Part shown: piece after piece, positions 28,941 through 40,318 of the stretch
Layout: every line of letters begins with the position of its first letter
How positions within the stretch are numbered: position 1 is the first letter of the stretch
Source: Setophaga petechia
Lineage: Eukaryota > Chordata > Aves > Passeriformes > Parulidae
Assembly: GCA_024362935.1 (NCBI GenBank)
Contig: JANCRA010000003.1
Location: 8,670,001-8,734,000 of the forward strand
DNA: 64,000 bases
Direction of reading: 5' to 3'
The notes under the pieces: generated by a model
The model's database searches: none
What the model was told of the DNA's origin: nothing
The model's input: the letters and a program-made list of their open reading frames with translations, nothing else
Program-made: the position numbers and the translations under genes

Positions 28941-31900
28941 ATGAGGTTATAAAATATCACCATAAAACATAGAGAGTCTGTTTTGAAAGCTTATCCCCAC
29001 TTATAAAGAAAGCTTATCCCCACTTATAAAGTCAGCCCTTGTTTGCTGGCTGCAATCCACAGGACAGTCAACCCCCTGCTTTTCTTAGCAGATGCCTCAA
29101 AGCATGAGCAGTGAAAAGATTGTGACTGCTGGTCTAGGAGAAAAGTACTGAGTTAGCAGTGTTACACTGGTCCACAAAGGTGGGGAATTTCTCCTGTCAG
29201 AGTGTTATTTTCCTCCTCGGCAAGGAGAGTAGTAGAGAAAAAAGGGAACAAAATTCTGCCTGTATTCCCCATCCAAAACCACTGTAGTAAACCTCTATCA
29301 AGGCATTCAGGATGGGACACCAGTATCACTCTGGTGGTATTTGTAACAGAAAAAGTCTCTCCCTCTATTTCTGTCTGTCATTTGGGCATGACTTATTAAG
29401 AAGTATTCCCAAAGGAATACTGCTGCCCACTAATACCTTGCTGGTCAGCACTACCATTACATTATTGTCTCTGTACCATTTAAATTGCATCCACGGAAAC
29501 ATTCCTTACAGGAACATCAAGATTTACTTTGCCATGTTTGAAAAGTCTGACATTTCCACAGACCAGCACTTCCCATTTGCAAATGTGAGGCTGCCTTCCA
29601 AAGGGCTTTACACACCAGAGCTCCCTCAGGACAGCAAAGACCACAGCAAGCAGCCAAGCCTTGACTAATGGGCTGACACTGCTTTATGGTAGGACACCCT
29701 CCAGCTGCTGGAAAGCAATGAAGGGAGGCTGAAAGACTACCAGAGAGAGAGGGAACTTTTAGCCTGCCCATTTCTGCTGAAGGACTAGAGTAGTAACCTT
29801 TATGGATCCACCAATACACAAGATAAGCAGATCTTTTTATCCAGCTTTTGTTACTTTTAAAATTAATAAATAAATCTCTTAATTATTTCATCATGAATCA
29901 ACCTAGCAAAATTCTTTTCACCCCACTTATATCACAGATTTTAGATGTAGGGACTAGATGGCACCAAACACTTTTGAAAGCATCAACTTATATTTTTATG
30001 GATCTATATATATATGAGGGATGTTTTTACTGTGATAGATGCAAATTATTAAAAAGGCCCTAGGGTTCCAGACAGAGATTATATATTTTAATATATCATT
30101 TGGTTCCTTTGTGAAGATCAGATATTCAATTCCTTCCTCAGATCTGATAAGGATGTGCTGAGGGTCATGCTAAATCCAGGATAGGAGCAAGGTGCCCTCA
30201 GCCTAGGTGCTGTGACTGCTGGATTCACACAGCAGAACAAATTTGATGTGACTCAGATGTGGGCACATGACTGTAGCTCTCTTGTGTTAGTCAGACACTA
30301 CAGAGCTGTGTTCCTGTGTGCTGGCTCTGTGTCAGGGGATGAGGGGGGCAGAAGATGCACAGAGCTGACTCAACAAAGATTTCTGAGCAAGGATCCAGCA
30401 GCCACTCAGCCCACTGCAGTCTGTAGCTCTGGCATTTTGGAGTGGACTTCAGGAAACCTCAGCCCAGCTGCAAGCTGTTGGCAAATCAATAACACCACTG
30501 ATTTTATTCACTACTGAGTTTTGAGAGATTGGGTGTTAGCACCTGCAGAGCAGAAAGCAGTGCCAAAAGGAGGGAGGAGGGGTCACAAGCCTTATGGCAG
30601 AGTAGGAGGACCAAGCTTCTATAAGCTACCAGAAATAGAGGGATCTGCCAAAAGTGGTTACAAATAAAATAAGCATTTATATTTGTAACTCATGATCATA
30701 GCATTGATATTATGATTCCCATCCTCCTTTCATGCCTCTGATAATCTGATGCTGAAAATGATTGCTTCAGTGCAAGTGGAGAGCTCAAAGTTGCAGCCCC
30801 CAGTGACCAGCACTCCCTCTAATGCAGTGATCCAACACTACCCTACTGTCTCCTCCAGCTGCACTGTTCTCCCATGGGTGGTGTCAGAATTAAGCCTTTG
30901 TCCTCTTGGTGCCACCACTGAGCCACAATAATGTCTGGCTGAAGCCCTGAACTTCCAAAGATAGACACACAGTGTGTGGCCAATATGCCGAAGGGTTTCA
31001 GAGTCCTGCCCACCTTCAGGCTACCTCATTTTGCCACACTGAAACAGACTCTTTGCTCTTGTCAATGACGCTGATTTCAAGAGAAAGATGTGAACTAATA
31101 ATGATGAAGAAGGCTGGGACTGGCCTTTCCTCCTTATTCCCTCTTCTCCACGGCACTGCTGAGGTGTTTATTACTTTGGTGTCCACCTGCTGACCTGTAC
31201 AGCATAAATCTGAACTGAGGCAAGTCTTACAGTTCAATAAATATAGAATACCTTTAAAAGTCATACTTGAGCAGATAAAAAGTCTGGGAAATGTCATCCA
31301 AATGTTATCATAAGTGAAATAAAATGAAATTATAATTCAGCCAGATTCAGCATTACTCAAATGCAGTGGAAAGTAGTGCTTCCAATGCCTGAATCTGCTG
31401 CCTTATTAGTTTCTCTCCTGAAAACCATAAATCCTTGATCAGATATCTTCTCCTGAACTGCAAAATAGAATGAGTAAAGTTCAATTTGGCTAGGCAAGAG
31501 CAGCAGTTACTGAGATCGTTGAGATTTAGAGCAACAGAGTTCTACAAATCAGCTGTCCTGGTATGACAACTTGTCATACAAGGACTGATAAAATCTTCCT
31601 TACAAGTGGTTATTTGGAAGATTATGTCTGTACTCAGTGGACCTGGATCCTTCAAAAGCATGAAATTACTTTGAAAATTGAGGGGACATGTTTTTTGCGG
31701 GTACTTAGATAATCACTTGTCTACCTCATTACACAGCTAAATACCTCTGAAAATGTAATCTTCAGTCACTGTCTCAAAGGAGACAGATTTTTAGAGGTGC
31801 ACAGATGGCCAGGAGGTTTACAAAGTGCCTGGTTGTTTAGTTCACTATAAAATCAACGAGAGTTAAGGGTCTCGTATAAAACCACGTTGCTCTGCCTAAT

Positions 31901-32471
31901 TAAAGTCATGGCCCTGTGTCTGGTTAAAATCACTAAGGCTGGAGCCTTGCAAGCTCTCAAAGCTGTATTTTGGCCTTCCATGAGGAAGTCCCCAGGCAGG
32001 AGTGCCTGATCAATGGGAACAAGGAGGGGAGAGGTGTCAAGCCTGAGCCAGCCTCCAGGCCTGGACTGTCGGGACAGAGGACTGGCATCAGCAGGGAACA
32101 GACAGTCCACAGAAAACTGACACTAAAACAGGCCAGTCCAGACCTTCACAAAGACACTTCAATCATATCTGCACGGTTTAAAGCAAGCTGTGGGTTTGCT
32201 TAGACCATTTGAAAAGGTGTTTTTCTTTAAATAGCAACTTAGTATGAGAGCTGCCACTTCCAATTTAATCACCCTCCTTTAATACAGGCTGGTGCTTTGC
32301 AGCTGGATAATTAACCTTGATATTCATTTGGACTTCAAAACACCCAATTCCCATTGCTGTCAATTAGCTGACAATGTCAAGTGTGTGTTGATAGAAGATT
32401 TTTGTGTGACCCTGGCAATATGGCATTTGGGAAATTTCAGTCCTTCACAACTGAAAATGGGAAGTGACATC
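28941..32471. other. Non-coding DNA with a short tandem duplication
   Basis: No gene recognised. A perfect 23-bp tandem duplication lies at 28985-29030, and a short TA run near 30005-30015. A GC-richer unique block lies at 31900-32110. No exon was identified. Confidence 0.5.
28985..29030. repeat. Perfect 23-bp tandem duplication
   Basis: Two adjacent identical copies of a 23-bp unit that starts GAAAGCTTATCCCC and ends ACTTATAAA occupy 28985-29007 and 29008-29030. The lack of any mismatch suggests a recent replication-slippage duplication. Confidence 0.95.
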
Positions 32472-32770
32472 CACAGAATCACAGAATGGTTGAGGCTGGA
32501 AGGGACCACTTCACTTCTAGTGAAGTGGATCCACTAGATCCACTTCGAGATCTAGGCCAATCTCCCTGCTCAAATAGAGTACTCTGGAGCACTTCACTTA
32601 GAATGGTGTCCAGGGTGATTTTTAATATCTCCTCAGCCTCTGTGGGTACCCTGCTCCATTGCTCAGCCGTCCTCACAGTACAGAATTCCTTCCTCATATT
32701 CAGGTGAGCTTCCCATGTCCCAGTTTCCACCTGTTGCCTCTTGTCCTATTGCTCAGCACCACTGAGATTG
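32472..32770 (-). mobile_element. CR1 LINE 3' fragment with internal palindromic insertion
   Basis: The element starts with CACAGAATCACAGAATGG, the reversed CR1 3' terminus, followed by GGCTGGAAGGGACC. The usual body segments (CTCCTCAGCCTCTG, TTCCTTCCTCATATTCAGG, CCTGTTGCCTCTTGTCCTA) follow. Between the terminus and the CCAATCTCCCTGCTCAAA segment, at 32506-32553, sits a cluster of nested inverted repeats that is not normal CR1 sequence. The copy is 5'-truncated. Confidence 0.85.
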
Positions 32771-33747
32771 AGAATTTGTCACTGGATTGAGTTCATTAAA
32801 AAAACAGACATGCATTAGGGTTTACCCTACTTTCTGCTTTTATGCAATTGTACCTTTCTAAAACACCCCCAAGATGTTGTTCAAACCTTCTTGTTGCAGC
32901 TCTGAGTGCACAGAGGGTGCCTTGATCTCAGAGCACCCATAAGCTGCCATACTTTTTAACACCAAAGTAAGGCTGGAGGCAGGGTTGTAAATGACTGTAC
33001 ACAATGATTTTTGATACAAGAAGCAGTACAATAAGCACTGTGTATCAAAATGAAACAAAAGGTGGGAAGGGCCACTGGCATTTCATTCTTTCCATTGATC
33101 TCTTCGTATTTATAATAAAGAGTTACATCCTACTAGTAACAAGATTAAATTAGTGGGCAGAAAGAAATTTGAATCAGACTATTTTCCTGATATGCCACAG
33201 TGGACTCTGCAAATGAGTGCTAACCCTGCAATCAGGTAAACATTCACCTTGAGAAATGCATCAGGGCTTTTAAATCAGCCAGAACAGTCAACAGCTAAAA
33301 TGAACTCAACTCAAACACAACTGCTTTTCTGTTTAAATATTGTCCTTCCTTCCTTATGAGGATGGGAAATAATAGCATAAGTGAAACATTCTTGTAGTTA
33401 AAGAGCAGCTCCAGTCCCTTCCATGTTGGAGACCCTGTCCTGTGACTAAGAAGGGATGTATTAATGGTTGATGCTCAATAGAATGCTTTTGCACAGGCTA
33501 GCTGGAGCCTTCTGTGAAGGTTTCTAATGTGAGCTCAGTCCAGCCTCCATAATTGTAAAGAACTTTACCTCATCTCCTAAGAAAAATAATGGAGAAAATA
33601 AATAAGAGGGAGGGGCAGGAAAAAAGAAAAAAGAAGTGTTGGTCTGTTGTGCTTTCCTCTGGATTTGAGAATGACATCAACCAGTGGACCTTTATCTGAA
33701 ATATTCTGACAGCAGGAAAAACACTGACTACTCCGTTTTCTATGCAG
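32771..33747. other. End of the intron upstream of the first visible BEGAIN exon
   Basis: AT-rich intronic sequence without recognisable coding content. It ends in a pyrimidine-containing acceptor, CCGTTTTCTATGCAG, directly before the exon at 33748. Confidence 0.8.
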
Positions 33748-33855
33748 GGTCAACATTACGAAGAGGAAAAACGGGCTTTGAGCCATGAAATAATTGCACT
33801 CAATAATCACTTAATAGAAGCCAAGGTGACGATAGATAAGTTGTCAGAAGACAAT
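33748..33855 (+). CDS. BEGAIN: BEGAIN internal coding exon (coiled-coil end)
   Basis: This 108-bp exon (36 codons, phase 0 at both ends) is bounded by a TTTTCTATGCAG acceptor and a GTAAGT donor. The translation starts GQHYEEEKRALSHEI and ends TIDKLSEDN. From memory of the family, this matches the segment of mammalian BEGAIN just after its N-terminal coiled coil, with conservative changes only. Regularly spaced Leu/Ile and many charged residues fit the last part of a coiled coil. The in-frame ATG at 33742 lies inside the splice acceptor and is not a start codon. Preceding residues must come from exons outside the window or unrecognised in it. Confidence 0.9.
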
Positions 33856-33990
33856 GTAAGTATTTCATTATTAATTTTGAGATTATATTCAGAAACCAAT
33901 TTGGTCTTGCACTTCCCATTATGGAAATTATGGAATAGTATTTTATATTTGTATAAAATGTAACCTGTCACCTCAGCAGTTAAAATTCAG

Positions 33991-34013
33991 GTTTGTTTGT
34001 TTGTTTGTTTGTT
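33991..34013. repeat. (GTTT)n microsatellite
   Basis: Five full GTTT units plus a partial unit, in a BEGAIN intron shortly after the exon that ends at 33855. A simple tetranucleotide repeat. Confidence 0.95.
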
Positions 34014-34974
34014 CCCATCATTTTATAAGTCCAGCTCTTATGCTATGAGGTTGTGGTGAGACTTTTCATTGATATTTTTTTTCCTTATGTCTAGCCTGAA
34101 ACTGATGAAAAAATATTCTAAGAGATGGCAATATTCCCACATTGATTTTGCCATCAGAACAACAAATTGGTGCGAGCACATGGTCAGAGCTGTTACAGGG
34201 ACACGTGTGTGGAGTGGGGACTCATGAGAAGGATTTTAGACCCTACATTTCCTGCAATTGTTTGATCTTTCGGTCTTTGCTCACCAAAAAGCCCAGCACA
34301 AGCCAGCTGTGCTTGCAGCAGGCAGGACTGACCCAGCCTGGTCACTCAGACCACTCCTGCAGGGAGCAGGAGCCAGGCTCTCCCCAGAAGCTGTTCATGT
34401 GTAAAAATGTGCCTGTCTCTGTGTGGGACAAAACAGGGAACATCTCTGGCAATTGTCACCATCCATCTCATTAAACACTACTGAAAAATGGCATGAGTAG
34501 CACAGCTGGCAACAAGCTCATTAAATCCTTCCTGAGACAAACCTACAAAGACAGCAAAGAGAGGAATATTGCAGGCATTTAGTTCATTATTGTGCCATTC
34601 CTTCCACATTTAATAAAAAATTCATCAGCAGAAGACATGTTTCTGTTAGCACTTATTTTCCAGCATCTTACATTCAATCTTCCCATATTTCACATGAACT
34701 CTTAATCATAGCTGGGAGCATTTAATCTCATTAAAATGCCTGTTGATGTGAACTCTGCCGGAGCAATTAACAGCTTTCCAACTGAAGTAAAAAGTTCCCA
34801 ATCTGACCCCTAACTTTCATAGAAGTTGAGTTGGAAGAGTTACTTTATAACTCTAACAGTTATAAGTAATGGAGTGTGGTAAAAGTAATGGGCTACATCC
34901 AGGTTTTGGAAGCACAGGGACAACTCCAAATTAATTCACTTGAAATCAGTGGAGTTATTTTTCATTTAAAATGG

Positions 34975-35366
34975 TGTGACAGTGTTCACAGGGGTTTTTG
35001 GATGAGGGAAGAGATGAGAATGTTGACTCCATGTTTCAAAAGGCTAGACTTATTATTTTATGATATATATTACATTAAAACTATACTAAAAGAATAGAAG
35101 AAAAGGTTTCATCAGAAGGCTAGCTAAGCTAAGAATGGAATCAGAAAGAATGATAACAAAGGTTTGTGGCTCAGACAGAGAGCCCAAGCCAGCTGACTGT
35201 GATTGGCCATTAATTACAAACAACCACATGAGACCAATCACAGATGCACCTGTTGCATTCCACAGCAGCAGATAATGATTGATTAAATTTTGTTCCTGAG
35301 GCCTCTCAGCTTCTCAGGAGGAGAAATCCTAAGGAAAGGATTTTTCATGAAAAGATGTCTGCGACA
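34975..35366 (-). mobile_element. Solo LTR of an endogenous retrovirus, antisense to BEGAIN
   Basis: The reverse complement begins TGTCGCAGACATC and ends GTGAACACTGTCACA, and it aligns along its length with the LTR at 15732-16109. Shared blocks include the AAAAATCC start region, GAGGCCTCAG, TCTGCTGCTGTGGAATGCAA, TTAATGGCCAATCACAGTCA and ATAATATATATCAT. The six bases on each side are AAATGG and AAATAG, a 6-bp target-site duplication with one substitution. Relative to the other copy it keeps an extra piece between the GTCAGCTGG and TTATCATTC segments. It has no internal retroviral sequence. It lies in a BEGAIN intron in antisense, so its poly(A) signal does not face the gene. Confidence 0.88.
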
Positions 35367-35575
35367 AAATAGAGGTGGAAGAAAGTTGCAGAAATCTCCC
35401 TTTAAGGATACGTGCATTAATACTACTTCATGGAGTCAGGTTTGAAGCCCCATTTGAGGTGTTTTCAATACTCTTAGTTTTACTCTGAGCTCTAGAATAT
35501 GATCCAGAGTCCTCAAATAACAGAACCACTTCTTCAGACTTGGGGTGGGCCCATGGACAAAGAGTTCTGCTCTTG

Positions 35576-35870
35576 CAGGTCTTGAGAAAATGGCATGAAA
35601 TTAAGTCAGGGGAGATTTGGGTTGGATGTCAGGAAAAGGTTCTTCCCCCAGAGGGTGGCTGGGCTCTGGAACAGCTCCCCAGGGCTGTGCTCTCAGCCCC
35701 AAGCCTGACAGAGCTCAAGAAGGGTTTGTACAAAGCTCTCAGGCACAGGTCCAACTCTTGGGGACGTGCAAGACCAGGACTTGATGATCCTTGTGGGTCC
35801 TTGTGGGTCATCAAAAGTTGGACTTGATGATCCTTGTGGGTCCCTTCCAGCTCAGGATAATCTATGATTA
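35576..35870 (+). mobile_element. CR1 LINE 3' fragment, sense, with duplicated tail
   Basis: Standard CR1 landmarks run forward: GATTTGGGTTGGATGTCAGG, AAAAGGTTCTTCCCCCAGAG, GGTGGCTGGGCTCTGGAACA, CTCCCCAGGGC, then GGACTTGATGATCC and GGGTCCCTTCCAGCTCAGG, ending near a TCTATGATTA terminus. The segment around ACTTGATGATCCTTGTGGGT occurs twice (35778-35799 and again from 35821), so the tail is locally duplicated. The copy is 5'-truncated and non-functional. Confidence 0.9.
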
Positions 35871-37928
35871 TGCCTAATATCACTGATGAGAGTAAAGGTT
35901 ATATTCCAAATTTTAAAATAAAGGGCTACAAAACAAACCACTAATATTATACCTAATAAGTACAGAAGTGATAAACTGAAGAATTCTACATGGGGAGAAT
36001 GTTTTTGTCTCAGCAATATTTCTTTCTTCAATTATATTTTCCCTTTCTCTTCTGACAGAAATGTAAAGTGATGCTTTTGATACAAAAACATATTTTAAAC
36101 TGTGGAAAACACTTCTGGCATTAATTACCAGTTATTGTTCCAGTTGCCACAGATATGGCTGGTTTCCATTGAAGGAGAGAAGGTCACCCCATTCACATGG
36201 CTTGGCCCAGCAGGTTGAGAACAAAGTACACGTGGCACATGTAGCTCACATGTAATTTTTTCTGTAGTAATTTTTAAAGCTGCTAAAAATAAAGTGTCAG
36301 AAATGCTTTTCGTGCTCTCCATGACAACCACTGAGCAGAAAGAGAGGCACAGAGCTTTTGAAGAAAGGATTAGGTTCTGGAGAGAGATCATTTTTGTGTG
36401 CCTGGAAATGCCATAAGGGACTTGGGGTACCTGTCTGTGCTGTACATTGCGCAGCAATGTATATTGGGTTTAATGTATATGCAGCATATCCAAGTCACGT
36501 GCACATGGAACAGATTTTACTTCTAAATTGAATTCTTGGGTTCTTTTTCAGGAATGTTTTCAGTACTCATAGTTTTAATAGTGTGTCCTTATATAAAATC
36601 TAAGATCCACATAAATGAATACAGCACATTTGAAGCAAAAAGGTCATTTATAAAATCTCACCAAGACAGAGAAAAAAAAATCACCAAAAAAAAAATGTCT
36701 AAAGGTCCTTGAATGTGAAAAAATATGAAGTAATGTTCACAGGACAACTATCCCCATCACCAAAAGACTCACAAGAACATCTTGTTGCTTTTCTTATTAC
36801 AGAATACCTTAAAATTTTCCTTTATAACAGAGAAACTTTCTTTTTCACAGAATTTTTTTTTGAGTTTTTAAGAGAATTAATGTAGCCATAAAAATTGGCA
36901 TGCAATCAAATTACGACATTAACATCAGAGAAAATGCAAACTATATCAGTATTCCACACCTTTTGTCTACAAACACATGCTAATTTTTACAGATTAACAC
37001 AGCCCAGTGCCCATAGCACTTTCATGCTTTTTGTGTCTCATCTCTACCCACCTATAAAGGCAGCTTCTGAAGCCAGCCTTGGTTTTAATGCAACTAGGTA
37101 AAGAAAAGGAAAAACAAAATACAGCTCCTACCTTCAGGGAGCCAGAGATACTGGTTGAAGGATACAGTTACACAGTCAGGTGTGCTAAATCAAATTTAAG
37201 TGAAGGGCAAATCTGTGTGCTGAATTTTCCCATTAAATAGGCTGTGGGAGCCATTCAATACCAAGATAGTGTAAGAAGCTTGCTTAAATTCTCTCCTTCC
37301 TTGTGTGAAATCCTCACGGTGATTTCTTGCCCAGTGAAAATATTCTATTCTGCAGCATCAAATATTTGCAGTGAGATTTAATATGTTTCTGTAGCTGCAT
37401 TCTGCAAGATATTAAAGGAGCCAGGAACCATCCAGAAATATCAAAAGGAGAAAGAGTCTCTTTTTTAAAAAAATCAACACAATTAATTTCTCCCACAGTC
37501 TCATAAGATTATTTTAGCACTTTCTAAAGTAGTATTTTAGTGGTCAACTGGATAATACCCAGTAAAAAATTTCTTTTTTGCTTAAACGATCATGGTTTTT
37601 TAGCCTTCGCAGTACCATGCATGTTAACAGTATAAAATCCAGTTCTTAATGGTAAATATCCATCTTCTGAAATGCAGATTACTGCTCTGTTGTAACAGGT
37701 CTCAAAAGTCTATTCTTAGTAATTTTATCAACCCTCAGAGTGCAAAGGAGGAAATATCTCTAGGTTGTGCTAGAAACAACAAAGCATCTTATTGTGTTTA
37801 GAAATCAAGGTATGCTCCAAATCTCCCCAAAGTGAATTTTGAAAAGATTGATCAGGCGTGAGAGAAAGGCTGAAAGCCACAAGCACTTTGCAAGCTTTAA
37901 AGAAGAGGTTATTTTTTGTTTTTTCCAG

Positions 37929-38012
37929 GAGCTCTACAGGAAGGACTGCAATTTAGCTGCTCAGCTTCTCCAGTGCAGCAAGAACTATGACAGGGCGCAT
38001 AAACTTTCAGAG
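37929..38012 (+). CDS. BEGAIN: BEGAIN internal coding exon (84 bp)
   Basis: This 28-codon exon is in phase 0. It has a long T-rich acceptor ending CCAG and a GTAATG donor. It encodes ELYRKDCNLAAQLLQCSKNY followed by DRAHKLSE. The ELYRKDCNLAAQLLQCS core is essentially identical to mammalian BEGAIN as I recall it, while the few residues after it vary. It joins in frame to SEDN of the preceding exon and to LPTDFQERV of the next, reproducing the expected continuous protein. The upstream in-frame ATG at 37839 lies in the intron and is irrelevant. Confidence 0.92.
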
Positions 38013-39159
38013 GTAATGTGACCAAAGTTATTCAATGACATAAATATTGTATGGAAAACAGGTTATTTTGCATGTTTCAGTTCCAGAATTTGTTTGCCCT
38101 TAAGGTCTTTATTCCTCCACACACTCTCCTTTACGTCACAGGAGGCCTTGTGCACCTGCTGGTGCTTGTGCAGTCGAGGGAGGTGCTGACAAAATCACAG
38201 CACCTGTGAGATTTTGTTCCACCCATGATGAAACTTGAAGGAACTCTCTTTCCCCAAATCTCTCCTACCCCGTAGGATGGGCCTGCACTGATTGCCTGTA
38301 AAGCAAAGGTTTTGTAAAACACTGAAGTGCTGTGAACTCCAGAATGCAAAACGCCATGCAGGAGCAGTGGGGTGAGAGCAGGGAAATGACAGGCCACAGG
38401 CGTCAGAGATTCTGATATAATCAATTTTCCTCCTGAAGCTATTTTCCAGCCCAGCTAGTTTCCAAACCCCAATTTTAAAATGGACTGCCAGAACAAATAT
38501 CTTTTTCTAAAGAAACCAGAGCACTGAATGATTGATTTCCAAGGTGTAAACTTTAATTACACAATTTAATTCCTTGCTTCCAAGGAAATGAGGCTTGAGG
38601 AATAGGCTCCATAAAGGGGAGGCAAATATTCTTTTAGTAAAGAAGAGACATCTTTAGGGATCCAGGCCCTGCACAAAGCAATAGCACCTTCCTCACACAT
38701 ATTGCTTCAGTGAAGGTTACAGGGAATAGCCTTTCCTTCTTCAGTCCCATCAGGTCAGCATCTCCCCAAATGGCCTCTCTTGTGCAATCCTGCAATGGAA
38801 TATTGCAAAATTAAACTTGGAATGTAAAAACCATCTCTAAGTCAGTAGATGGCTTCAGAGCACTGAACAACCCTAGCAAATAAAGGTGGAGCGAGATTCT
38901 TCTGTCTACCAGACAAAGATTTTGTGGAACAGAGACGGAACTTCCAAATTTAACATTATCATGGTCCTGTTATTTTTTCCTGTTAACTGACTTCCCTTAG
39001 CAAATTGTATCAAGGAATTATCATTACATTACTCACACTTGAAAGCATCCTACCTGTTCTAATTAGGACCTTAAAAGCATTTAATTGTTTATTTGCAGAG
39101 AACTATCACAAATGTGAGATCTCCCCCTAGTTTCCCAGACTGTCATATACTCAGTTAAA

Positions 39160-39260
39160 TAGGCAGTCTCCACTCATTAGTCCAATCATTTATTAATTTA
39201 GCATGTGTGAATGTGCTGTCACAGCCAATAAATTCTTTAAAAATGCAAATATTGCCTGAT
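39160..39260. promoter_or_regulatory. Candidate intronic conserved element with octamer motif
   Basis: This block holds a perfect POU-type octamer ATGCAAAT at 39243-39250, CCAAT at 39182-39186 and CCAATAA near 39223, and several TAAT/ATTA homeodomain-type cores. That density resembles vertebrate conserved non-coding elements, but AT-rich DNA yields such words by chance. No conservation data are available here, so this is a weak suggestion. Confidence 0.2.
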
Positions 39261-40303
39261 AAACTATTGTATGTTATCCAGAAACCTAAACAGTAGTAAA
39301 ACATAGTAATGTGATAGCAGTATCATTTTAGTAATTCCAGTTTCCTGTGCAGTGCCCACAAAATAACGTTCTTTTTAACACATTTCATAATCTTAATAAC
39401 ATGCATAAAATATATCAAATAGTGGTGCTACAGGATACTAAAATAAGAGCTTCCCCATACAGCATTTTCACATTAAATTAACTGTATTTCTTTTTCCTTA
39501 TTTCTATGGCTTTTTACACCAGGTCTATTTTACAACCTGTTTATTCAATCTTTGTTGCATCTGTACTTACTATGACTAATGTTGCTGCCTGCCAGCAGAC
39601 TGGCAATATCATTTATTTCCAATTGAGGACATATGAGTTAATTAGCAACATAATGATTAATCTAAAACATCCTGGAAGGTCTGTTGGTTGAAAAAACACT
39701 CGTCCTACTACAAATAACAGGAATGTCATTTCACTACAAGCCATATTTTGAACATAGTGAGGTTTAGGGATTAAAAAAGCTTTAAAAATGTCCCAATGAA
39801 ATTAAAAAAGGATCTCCATATTTTACAAAATGTGAGACCATGGCAAGGAGCAGGTACCTTAAATTTCCTTTGTCAAAAATAGAGAGGAGAGGAGCAACTG
39901 CAGGTATTAGTAGTGTTCTCTCCTCTAGAGGAACAAATTTAAGGAGGGAGTGAGATTGCTAAGGTCATAAAATTAACCTTTGACTAGTTTGTAAAGAGGA
40001 ACTTGATTTCTAGTTATAAAAACAAAGTTCTGAGTAAATCACAGTTTAGCCCAGCACTGAAGGGATTAATTCCCAAGTGGCATAAATCAACAGGAATACC
40101 AAAGGAGCTAACGAAATCACAAACTCAAAACTTATTCCAAACATGAATCCAAATATTCTGATTTCCAGCAAGAAATAGGGAGAGACAGCCTCTCTCATAT
40201 TGCTTTCTGATCATTGTTAGAGATCTCAAGTGAGCAAGGCAGATAAAATTTGACAGCAAAGAGTGCTTGGTGATACCTGAGTAGGCTTCACCAAGGAATG
40301 TCA

Positions 40304-40318
40304 TCTCTCTCTCTCTCT
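40304..40318. repeat. (CT)n microsatellite
   Basis: About seven CT units within the last BEGAIN intron. Simple dinucleotide repeat. Confidence 0.9.

Larger units (their letters stand above)
33856..37928 (+). other. BEGAIN intron (about 4.1 kb) with LTR and CR1 insertions
   Basis: The intron runs from the GTAAGT donor at 33856 to the TTTTTTGTTTTTTCCAG acceptor ending at 37928. It contains a GTTT microsatellite at 33991-34013, an antisense solo LTR at 34975-35366 and a sense CR1 tail at 35576-35870. The rest is AT-rich sequence without other recognisable exons. Confidence 0.85.

Noticed and set aside
28473..28941. Overlapping 111-132-codon frames on both strands
   Set aside because: They lie inside a truncated CR1 copy and do not contain an intact LINE domain.
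33742..33963. Apparent start codon before the first BEGAIN exon
   Set aside because: The ATG lies in the TATGCAG splice acceptor and the frame continues past the GTAAGT donor. It is intron sequence on both sides of a 36-codon exon.
15732..35366. The two LTRs as the ends of one provirus
   Set aside because: They are in opposite orientation, each has its own target-site duplication, and no retroviral gene remnants lie between them. They are two independent solo LTRs.
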